Assembly (NCBI GenBank): GCA_964648215.1 | Contig: CAZYMF010000037.1 | Coordinates: forward strand, 1 to 30,612 | DNA from: CAZYMF01 sp964648215 | GTDB taxonomy: Bacteria > Desulfobacterota > Binatia > HRBIN30 > JACQVA1 | DNA: 30,612 bases | Direction: 5' to 3' | Part shown: positions 20,714 to 30,612 of the stretch, one piece after another | Numbering within the stretch: position 1 is the first letter of the stretch | Layout: every line of letters begins with the position of its first letter | Made by a program: the position numbers and the translations under genes | The notes under the pieces: model-generated | What the model was told of the DNA's origin: nothing | The model's database searches: none | What the model saw: only the letters and a program-made list of their open reading frames with translations

Positions 20714-21280
20714 ATGACTCGGGAAACCGAGGCCATTCAGCGCAAGCAGTCGTTTCTCCTCTGTCGCTATGCGCTCATATTTGCCACCGGCGCGCTGGCG
20801 TACATGGAGATCACGTCGCAGGTGTCCCCCCTCCCTGTGACCGTGGTGGTGGCGGTGGCGCTGTTGTCCAACCTGGTGCTGGGAACAGCGCCGCCGTTCA
20901 GCTTTTTCGACGCCTGGATGCAAGCGCCGGTGCTGGTTTCCGACACCGCGCTGATCTGCGCGATTCTACTGCTCACACGCGCCAGCCAGGAGTTCTTCCT
21001 GTTCTTCTTCTTCGTTCTCATCATGGCCGCCAAGCTCGAGAATCTCGCCGTGCTGGCGGTCGGCGCCGCGCTCATCGGCTTTGCCAGCGTGCTGCTCAGC
21101 GATGCCAGCGTCGGTTGGGCTTCGCCGATTCTGATGCGCGTGCCGTTCATGTTCGCCACCGGCGTGTTCTTCGGCTACGTCGTGCTCCCCGAGCGCACCG
21201 GGGCGATGCAAGGCTTCAACCGCGCCAAACCCTTGTCGTACGTCCACCGGCCACCGTCCGGGCCGGTACCGCAATACTGA
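20714..21280 (+). CDS. Orphan membrane module resembling the sensor domain of a signalling protein
   Basis: A 188-aa protein from the ATG at 20714 (a GTG at 20681 would add 11 residues). It has five to six hydrophobic segments, at about residues 17-32, 38-58, 66-88, 92-110, 114-130 and 137-155, and no cytoplasmic domain. The end LMRVPFMFATGVFFGYVVLPE resembles the last helix of N-terminal membrane domains that precede PAS, histidine kinase or GGDEF modules. In such proteins a catalytic part would follow; here only ~30 polar residues remain before the stop. It could be a truncated sensor or a free-standing one. It lies between uvrA and mfd and ends 22 nt before a 13-bp hairpin. Confidence 0.6.
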   Translation: MTRETEAIQRKQSFLLCRYALIFATGALAYMEITSQVSPLPVTVVVAVALLSNLVLGTAPPFSFFDAWMQAPVLVSDTALICAILLLTRASQEFFLFFFFVLIMAAKLENLAVLAVGAALIGFASVLLSDASVGWASPILMRVPFMFATGVFFGYVVLPERTGAMQGFNRAKPLSYVHRPPSGPVPQY

Positions 21281-21301
21281 CCTTGCGGTAGACGGGCGTA
21301 T

Positions 21302-21330
21302 GCCCAGAGCCAGCGCTGCTGGCTCTGGGC
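21302..21330 (+). terminator. Perfect 13-bp hairpin between the orphan membrane gene and mfd
   Basis: Arm GCCCAGAGCCAGC, loop GCT, then the exact reverse complement, starting 22 nt after the stop. There is no U-tract. It shares the 9-mer CAGAGCCAG with the hairpin at 9217-9244 but with the arms swapped. Probably a transcript 3'-end or REP-like structure that separates the membrane gene from mfd. Confidence 0.6.
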
Positions 21331-21442
21331 TCTCTCCGCGGCTCGCGTTGTCGCTCACCGTGCCGGCTGCTAAGGTGCGGCGTCGACGGGTGGGTGAGTC
21401 CATCCCGGAGTCTCCCTCTTCCCAAGCCACACGCGGCCACAC

Positions 21443-25048
<3,606 letters not shown>

Positions 25049-25076
25049 TACCCGCGAGGGCCATAGGAGTGGAACC

Positions 25077-26006
25077 ATGCGGAGCCGTCTGATTCTGATC
25101 GGCTGTGCCGCCCTGGCCCTGGCGGCGCTGCCGGCACGTGCCGCGGTGGTCGACCGGATCCTCGCCACCGTCGATGGCGATCCGGTCACCCTGTACGAGC
25201 TCGACACGTTCGCCGCCAAGATGCACGGGCAGCAGGGCTCGAGCCAGGACCAGCTGCTCGACATGCTGATCACCGACCGGCTGCTGCAAAAGGAGGTCAG
25301 CGACAAGGGCATCGTCGTTCGCGACGAGGACATCGACCAGTACATCCAGAGCATCAAGGACCGGAACCACATCAACGACGACCAGCTCAAGCAGGCCCTC
25401 AGCGCCCAGGGCATGACGATGGAGGGCTACCGCAAGCAGGTGCGCGAGGAGATCCAGAAAGCGCAGCTCATCAACCGCGAGATCCGCGGCAAGGTCAACG
25501 TCACCCCGGAGGAGGTCGAGCGCTACTACAAGGCCCACCTGCAGGACTACTCGACCCCGGAGCGCCTGCACCTGCGGCACATCCTGTTGCGCCTGCCGCC
25601 CGACGCCTCGGGCGCCCAGGTGAGCGCGACCATGGCCAAGGCGGAGGACATCTATCAGCGGCTCGAGAAGGGAGCCGACTTCGCCACGATGGCGCGCGAG
25701 TACTCCGAAGACCCGGCCGGCAAGGACGGCGGCGACCTCGGCTGGATGCACCTCGGCGAAATGCTCGAGCCGATCGAGAAGGCCGCCATGGCGCTCAAGC
25801 CCGGCGAGATCAGCAAGCCGGTGCGCAGCAGCGTCGGTATCCACATCATCAAGCTGGAGGCGCGCGAGGGCGCCTCGCACGAGCCGCTCGACAAGCTCGC
25901 CGCGGGGATCAAGGAGCAGCTCTACAACGCCGCGCTCGAGGATCGCTACCAGAAGTGGCTGACCGAGGAGCTGCGCAAGCGCCACGTGGTGGAGATGGTG
26001 CAGTGA
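25077..26006 (+). CDS. surA: SurA-like periplasmic peptidyl-prolyl isomerase
   Basis: A 309-aa protein with AGGAG before the ATG. Residues 1-22 form a signal peptide (cleavage after PARA), so it acts in the periplasm, where SurA-type proteins assist outer-membrane protein folding. The chaperone N-domain (about 25-160) opens with VVDRILATVDGDPVTLYEL, the usual SurA start. One parvulin domain follows (about 168-275), with LHLRHILLRLP, FATMAREYSEDPAGKDGGDLGW and VGIHIIKL. E. coli SurA has two parvulin domains; the single-domain form is common in other phyla. The stop overlaps the pdxA start (GTGA). The surA-pdxA pairing is conserved in many bacteria, which supports the symbol. Confidence 0.88.
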   Translation: MRSRLILIGCAALALAALPARAAVVDRILATVDGDPVTLYELDTFAAKMHGQQGSSQDQLLDMLITDRLLQKEVSDKGIVVRDEDIDQYIQSIKDRNHINDDQLKQALSAQGMTMEGYRKQVREEIQKAQLINREIRGKVNVTPEEVERYYKAHLQDYSTPERLHLRHILLRLPPDASGAQVSATMAKAEDIYQRLEKGADFATMAREYSEDPAGKDGGDLGWMHLGEMLEPIEKAAMALKPGEISKPVRSSVGIHIIKLEAREGASHEPLDKLAAGIKEQLYNAALEDRYQKWLTEELRKRHVVEMVQ

Positions 26007-27058
26007 GGCGCGGCGGCGGCCCGCTGGCCGCGCCCCGGATCGCCATCAGCATGGGCGAACCGGCCGGAATCGGCCCCGAGGTGACGCTGAAGGCCCTGAC
26101 CGCCGCGCCGCTGCGGCACCGGGTCGATCCCTTGCTGCTCGGCGACGTGGAGGTGCTTCGCGATGCCGCCGAGCGACTGGATCTGCCGCTGCGTTTTTGC
26201 GCCGACGGCGAGGCGGCCGGCCGCGGTGCCGTCGCCGTGCGCGCCGTCTCGTCGCTGCAAGCGCGCGAGCGCGTGCCGGGGCGACCCTGCCGCGCCGGCG
26301 GCGAGGCGGCCTTCCAGGCGATCGTCGCCGGCACCCGCGCCGTGCAGCGCGGCGAGGCGGCGGCGCTGGTGACGGCGCCGATCAGCAAGGCCAACATCGC
26401 CGCCGCCGGGCACGACTTCCCTGGACACACCGAGCTGCTCACCGAGCTCAGCGGCGCCCGCCGCGTGCGCATGATGATGGCCGGCCCGCGGCTGCGCGTG
26501 GTCCTGGCCACCACCCACGTCGCCCTGCGCCGCGTTCCGTCGCTGCTCGACGCCGAGCTCGTCGGCGACACCATCGCCGTCACCGCTCGGGCGCTCACGG
26601 ATCTCTTCGGCATCGCCCGGCCGCGCCTGGCAGTGTGCGGCCTGAACCCGCACGCCGGCGAGGGCGGGTTGTTCGGCCGCGAGGAGACCGCCGTCATCGC
26701 CCCGGCGGTGCGCGCCGCGCGCCGGCGCGGCATCCGCGCCGAGGGGCCCTTGCCGGCCGACAGCGTCTTCGCCCACGCCGCCGCCGGCGGCTACGACGCG
26801 GTCGTGTGCATGTACCACGACCAGGGGCTGGCCCCGTTCAAGCTGCTGCACTTCGAGGACGGGGTGAACGTGACCCTGGGGCTGCCGTTCGTGCGGACCT
26901 CGCCGGACCACGGCACGGCGTACGACATCGCCGGCAAGGGCACGGCCAACCCGGCCAGCATGATCGCCGCGATCGCGCTGGCGGCGGAGCTGGCGGCGCG
27001 GCGCGCCGCGGCCTCCCGAAAACCGCAGCGGCCGCGCCGCGCCGGCGCGAACGGCTGA
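26003..27058 (+). CDS. pdxA: 4-hydroxythreonine-4-phosphate dehydrogenase PdxA
   Basis: A 351-aa protein, typical length. It oxidises 4-phosphohydroxy-L-threonine with NAD(P)+ in the DXP-dependent pyridoxal-phosphate pathway. Motifs are ISMGEPAGIGPE (15-26), PISKANI, the metal His in FPGHTELL, LNPHAGEGGLFG, YHDQGLAPFKLL and SPDHGTAYDIAGKGTANP; the three His residues of GHT, NPHAG and DHGT are the known divalent-metal ligands. The GTG start at 26003 is inferred from the 4-bp overlap with the surA stop. The frame is open upstream but that is surA sequence. PdxJ is not in the window. Confidence 0.95.
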   Translation: MRRGGGPLAAPRIAISMGEPAGIGPEVTLKALTAAPLRHRVDPLLLGDVEVLRDAAERLDLPLRFCADGEAAGRGAVAVRAVSSLQARERVPGRPCRAGGEAAFQAIVAGTRAVQRGEAAALVTAPISKANIAAAGHDFPGHTELLTELSGARRVRMMMAGPRLRVVLATTHVALRRVPSLLDAELVGDTIAVTARALTDLFGIARPRLAVCGLNPHAGEGGLFGREETAVIAPAVRAARRRGIRAEGPLPADSVFAHAAAGGYDAVVCMYHDQGLAPFKLLHFEDGVNVTLGLPFVRTSPDHGTAYDIAGKGTANPASMIAAIALAAELAARRAAASRKPQRPRRAGANG

Positions 27059-27084
27059 GCGAGGCGGTCCGGCAAGGAGGGGCG

Positions 27085-29235
27085 GTGATCGAGCGGGCGC
27101 AGAAAGGCTTTGCCACCCTGAGCGTGCCCGAGAAGGTGCGCGCCGCCGCGCTGGCCAACCTGCGCCGCTGGTGGGAGCAGGCCGAGCTGGTGCCCTACCG
27201 GCCCCAGCTCCAGAGCCTGATCGAGCGCGAGCGTTGGGATTTTCTGCTCGACTCCTTCTACCGCGTCATCCCCTTCGGCACCGGCGGCCGGCGCGGCCCG
27301 GTGGGCGCCGGCCTCAACCGCATCAACCCCCACACGGTGACCACCTCGGTCCAGGGCCACGTCGACTACCTGCGCCGCCATCACGGCGACGGACCGTTGC
27401 GCGTGGTGGTGGCCTTCGACTGCCGCGTCTTCAAGGACCTGCGCGGCAACTACGACCCGGCCCGGCCCAACCCGCTGCTCGGCATGCGCTCGCGCGACTT
27501 CGCCCGCCTCGCCGCCGGTGTCTACGCCGCCAACGGCATCTCGGTGTGCACGGTCAGCGGCGACGACCTGCTGCTGTCGACGCCCGAGCTGTCCTTCGCC
27601 ATCCGTCACCTGCAGGCCGCGGGCGGTCTCAACATCTCCGCCTCGCACAATCACCCCGACGACAACGGTGCCAAGTTCTACACGGACTACGGCGGCCAGC
27701 CGATCGCGCCCGCCGACGAGGAGATGGCCGAGGCGGTGGCGGCGGTGACGAACGTCCGCAGCACGCCCTTCGACGAAGCCGTCGCCGCCGGCCGGGTGAC
27801 GTGGTGGAGCGCCGCGGATCACGAGGCCTACGTCGGGGCCAGCCTGGCGCGCTCGATCGATCGCACGGCGCGCGGCGCCTTCATCATGTACAGCCCGCTC
27901 AACGGCACCGGTCGCCGCACCGTGCACGACGTGCTGGTGCAAGCTGGTTTTCGCGTCTCCCTGGTGCCCGGGCAGGCCGACTACGACGGCGAGTTTCCGC
28001 AGGTGAAGTACCGCATCCCCAACCCGGAGGTGCCCGAGGCCTTCGAGGCCGCGGTCGCCGAGGCGCGTCGCGCCGGCGCCGATGCCGCGTTCGCCACCGA
28101 TCCGGACGCCGACCGTCTCGGCGTCGTGGTGCCGACGAGCCGGGGCGACCGCTTCTTCACCGGCAACGAGATCGCGGCGCTGCTGACCGCCTACGTCCTC
28201 GAGGGACACGCCGCCCGCGGCACGCTGCCGCGCCGCGGCTTCGTCGTCAAAACCGGCGTCACCACGGAGCTGATGTCGGCCATCGCGCGGGCCCACGGCG
28301 TCCACGTCGTCGGCGACCTGCTCGTCGGCTTCAAGTACATCGCCGCGGTGCTGGAGACGATCGGCCGCAGCGGTCGCTACGGGGGCATGGAAGCAACCCT
28401 CGACGACTTCCTGTTCGCCGCCGAGGAGAGCAACGGCGTGCTGGTCACCGCCGCGTTGCGCGACAAGGACGCCGCCGGCGGGGCCTTGCTACTGGCCGAA
28501 CGGATCGCGCAGCTCAAGGGCGAGAACAAGACGCTCGTCGACGACCTCGAGCGTATCCACGATCGCTACGGCTACTTCGCCCACGGCGCCTACTCGCTGA
28601 TCATGGAGGGCGTCGTCGGCCTGCAGCGGATCGAGGACATGATGAACGCGCTGCGGCGGCAGCCGCCACCGGTGATCGCGGGGCGCCGCGCCACCCGCGT
28701 GATCGACTACTGGGAGGAGCAGGTGCACGGACCGATCAAGTCGAGCACCGATCGCGCCGCGCGCAACGTGCTGGCCTTCTACTTCGACGATGGATTGAAG
28801 ATCACCGCACGTCCCTCCGGAACCGAGCCGAAGCTGAAGATGTACGTCGAGGCGGGAGGGCCGGCCGGCGCCGGCGCGCCGGTCAGGGCGGAGATCGGCC
28901 GGCTGGTGGCCGAGGCGACGCTGCAGATGGCCGAGCATCTGCTGGGCACGCTGGATCTGCGCGTGCCGCGCCACGCGCTGGCCTTGTCGCAGCTAGTGTC
29001 GGTCGAGAACCGCATCGACTTCGCCGACCACTTTCTCGCCGAGCTGCGCGCCCGTCTCGACGACGGGCTCGCCGGCCCGGCCCTCGAGCAATGGCTCGAC
29101 GAGCGGCTGGCGCGTTATGGAAAGGACGGGCGCTTCCTGGTGGCACCGGGAATCCGCGCCTGCCTCGAGCGCGGCGTCCCCGACCTCTCGGCCCACGCGG
29201 AGACGCTGCGCACCGTTTTTCACTTGCATCGTTGA
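27085..29235 (+). CDS. Phosphohexomutase (phosphoglucomutase/phosphomannomutase) with C-terminal extension
   Basis: A 716-aa protein starting at GTG with AAGGAGG just upstream. The alpha-D-phosphohexomutase superfamily is clear: phosphoserine loop SASHNHPDDNGAKFY with Ser187, metal loop DPDADRLG (Asp339, Asp341, Asp343), the sugar-binding EESNG, and phosphate-binding SGTEPKLKMY (578-587). The SASHNHPDDNG form, with HPDD replacing the usual NPxxYNG spacing, is of the PGM2-like type. PGM2-like enzymes usually end about 20-40 residues after SGTEP. Here about 125 extra residues follow, mainly helical (RHALALSQLVSVENRIDF, FLAELRARLDDG), of unknown function. Glucose versus mannose preference is not deducible. 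It lies 26 bp after pdxA and is followed by a heptad hairpin element. Confidence 0.88.
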   Translation: MIERAQKGFATLSVPEKVRAAALANLRRWWEQAELVPYRPQLQSLIERERWDFLLDSFYRVIPFGTGGRRGPVGAGLNRINPHTVTTSVQGHVDYLRRHHGDGPLRVVVAFDCRVFKDLRGNYDPARPNPLLGMRSRDFARLAAGVYAANGISVCTVSGDDLLLSTPELSFAIRHLQAAGGLNISASHNHPDDNGAKFYTDYGGQPIAPADEEMAEAVAAVTNVRSTPFDEAVAAGRVTWWSAADHEAYVGASLARSIDRTARGAFIMYSPLNGTGRRTVHDVLVQAGFRVSLVPGQADYDGEFPQVKYRIPNPEVPEAFEAAVAEARRAGADAAFATDPDADRLGVVVPTSRGDRFFTGNEIAALLTAYVLEGHAARGTLPRRGFVVKTGVTTELMSAIARAHGVHVVGDLLVGFKYIAAVLETIGRSGRYGGMEATLDDFLFAAEESNGVLVTAALRDKDAAGGALLLAERIAQLKGENKTLVDDLERIHDRYGYFAHGAYSLIMEGVVGLQRIEDMMNALRRQPPPVIAGRRATRVIDYWEEQVHGPIKSSTDRAARNVLAFYFDDGLKITARPSGTEPKLKMYVEAGGPAGAGAPVRAEIGRLVAEATLQMAEHLLGTLDLRVPRHALALSQLVSVENRIDFADHFLAELRARLDDGLAGPALEQWLDERLARYGKDGRFLVAPGIRACLERGVPDLSAHAETLRTVFHLHR

Positions 29236-29242
29236 AGAAGAC

Positions 29243-29356
29243 GGAGAACGAGAAACAGAAAACAGGGAACCGGAAATTCGAAATGAAGAATAGAAGAGAA
29301 GAAATCAGCAGCGGCCGGTTTCCCGTTTCCGGTGTCCCGTTTCCTGTCTCTCATTC
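29243..29356. repeat. Heptad-built inverted repeat, copy 3
   Basis: The left arm (29243-29284) is six 7-mers aligning unit by unit with copy 1 (764-805). The right arm (29315-29356) is six 7-mers (CCGGTTT, CCCGTTT type) and ends with CCTGTCT then CTCATTC, as copy 1 does apart from one extra unit. The central core differs from copies 1 and 2. It begins 7 nt after the stop of the phosphohexomutase gene and precedes yvcK. Confidence 0.75.
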
Positions 29357-29422
29357 GCTTCGACGACAGTCACATCGGGCAAGAACCTTCTTCGGCATGT
29401 CGCGACAAAGCACCGGAGGCCG

Positions 29423-30612
29423 GTGACCTCGCCCGCGCGCCCCTTCCGCATCGTCTGCATCGGCGGCGGCACCGGCCTGCCGATCGTCCTGCGCGGCCTG
29501 CGTGAGTACGTCGGGCGCAAGCTGCCCGGTTGGGAGCGGCTCGACCTCGACGAGCTGACGGTGATCGTCTCGGTCACGGACGACGGCGGCAGCTCCGGCC
29601 GCCTGATGCGCGAGTACGACACGCTGCCGCCGGGTGACCTGCGCAACTGTCTGCTGGCGCTCGCCGACGAATCGTCCGAGCCGGTGATGAAGCGTTTCTT
29701 CAACCATCGCTTCGACGGCCACGCCGACGCCGAGCTCGACGGCCACAGCGCCGGCAACCTGCTGATCGTGGCGCTGGCGCAGCTCCACGGCGGCGACATC
29801 CGCCGCGCGATCCTCGACGTCGCGCGCGTGCTGTCGATCCGCGGCCACATCCTGCTGCCGACGCTGGAGCCGACGGTGCTGTGCGCGCGGCTTGCCGACG
29901 GCTCGGTCGTGCGCGGCGAGTCGCAGATCGCCCGGCGCAAGAACATCCTGCCCATCGACTCGGTGTTCCTGGCCCGCCGCAACGGCGGCAGCGAGGGTAG
30001 CCCTACGCCCTATCGGCCGCCGGCCATGCCGGAGACGCTGGCGACGATTGCGGCCGCCGACGCCATCGTCCTCGGCCCGGGCAGCCTCTACAGCAGCGTG
30101 ATTCCCAACCTGCTCACCGACGGCGTGGCCGAGGCGATCGCGGCGGCACCGGGCCGGCGCATCTACGTGTGCAACATCATGACCGAGCCGGGCGAGACCG
30201 ACGACTACACGGTGAGCGACCACGTCGCCGCCATCCGCCGTCACGGCGGCGTCGCCCCCGACGTCGTCATCGCCAACCGGCGGCGCATCGACGCGGCCTA
30301 CCTGGCGCAGTACGCCACCGAGCGCCTGGTGCGCGAGTACGAGATCGTCAAGGAGTCCCTCGACGAGGCCATCCGCGCCTCCCAGCAGGGCGGGCTGGGA
30401 ACCAGCTCGCTGATCGAGAACGTCGGCGACCACGCCCGCAAGCTGCAGTCGCTGGCCGAGGAGCTGCGCAAGATCAGCAACAAGGAAGTGCAGGTGATCT
30501 ACGACCCCGCCCGCGACCACCTCGAGCCGCCCACCCGCCTGCACGAGATCGACGGCATCGACGAGGTCGAGATCGTCGACCAGGGCACGCGCAAGAAGGT
30601 CATCCGCCACGA
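29423..30612 (+). CDS. yvcK: YvcK/CofD-like gluconeogenesis factor (3' partial)
   Basis: The frame is open to the window end (396 codons seen). The start is GTG with GGAGG 5 nt before it. The nucleotide-binding loop GGGTGL (14-19) is followed by VTDDGGSSGRLM (51-62), LPPGDLRNCLLAL, GHSAGNLLI, GESQI and LGPGSLYSSVIPNLL, all hallmarks of the YvcK family. These proteins bind UDP-sugars and support cell-wall precursor supply and growth on gluconeogenic carbon. After the core, about 100 more residues (EYEIVKESLDEAIRAS onward) run to the window edge, longer than compact YvcK proteins, so a C-terminal tail or domain is likely. The neighbour phosphohexomutase fits a sugar-phosphate theme. The symbol is by family resemblance. 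Confidence 0.9.
   Translation, partial: MTSPARPFRIVCIGGGTGLPIVLRGLREYVGRKLPGWERLDLDELTVIVSVTDDGGSSGRLMREYDTLPPGDLRNCLLALADESSEPVMKRFFNHRFDGHADAELDGHSAGNLLIVALAQLHGGDIRRAILDVARVLSIRGHILLPTLEPTVLCARLADGSVVRGESQIARRKNILPIDSVFLARRNGGSEGSPTPYRPPAMPETLATIAAADAIVLGPGSLYSSVIPNLLTDGVAEAIAAAPGRRIYVCNIMTEPGETDDYTVSDHVAAIRRHGGVAPDVVIANRRRIDAAYLAQYATERLVREYEIVKESLDEAIRASQQGGLGTSSLIENVGDHARKLQSLAEELRKISNKEVQVIYDPARDHLEPPTRLHEIDGIDEVEIVDQGTRKKVIRH

Overview
The window is a high-GC bacterial chromosome segment (roughly 70% G+C by eye). It carries a 10-N scaffold gap, so it is probably a draft or metagenome assembly. A Gram-negative cell is indicated by two lipobox lipoproteins, a SurA-type periplasmic chaperone and MltG. 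Gene content and intergenic repeat style resemble high-GC 'deltaproteobacterial' or Binatota-like lineages, but no phylogenetic marker in the window fixes the phylum, so this is a weak inference.

Layout. 1-2066 (+): 3' part of a FadR/GntR-type regulator, then a ferritin-like diiron protein. 2088-3698 (-): two adjacent lipoprotein genes behind a 480-bp A+T-richer gap. 4179-8532 (-): pgi-mutL-miaA, with a GTGA stop/start overlap between pgi and mutL. 8678-11622 (+): a Yip1-like membrane protein, MltG, and a GT-C-like polytopic membrane protein. 11623-13602: a gap with a possible 47-aa basic ORF (-), a small secreted six-cysteine protein (+), and an unrecognised 394-aa protein (-). 13780-14706 (+): nucleoside hydrolase. 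14965-30612 (+): a long same-strand run of a tandem-fused, double-length UvrA (about 1880 aa), an orphan membrane module, Mfd, SurA-like PPIase, PdxA (GTGA overlap with surA), an extended phosphohexomutase, and the start of a YvcK/CofD-like protein.

How the genes relate. UvrA and Mfd are partners in transcription-coupled nucleotide excision repair, and MutL adds mismatch repair. SurA, MltG, the lipoproteins and Yip1 belong to the envelope. Pgi, phosphohexomutase and YvcK touch sugar-phosphate flux and cell-wall precursor supply. SurA-PdxA adjacency is a recurrent bacterial arrangement.

The most unusual content is (i) the double UvrA, whose N-terminal copy has a degenerate ABC signature and an atypical UvrB-binding region, beside mfd; and (ii) intergenic DNA built from 7-bp units. 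Three copies of one hairpin-forming element, each following a stop codon, are made of heptads, and two or three unrelated heptad sequences occur elsewhere, one of them running into the miaA start. I see no CRISPR array, prophage, transposase, rRNA or tRNA. I do not see a clear new multi-gene system; most genes are housekeeping.
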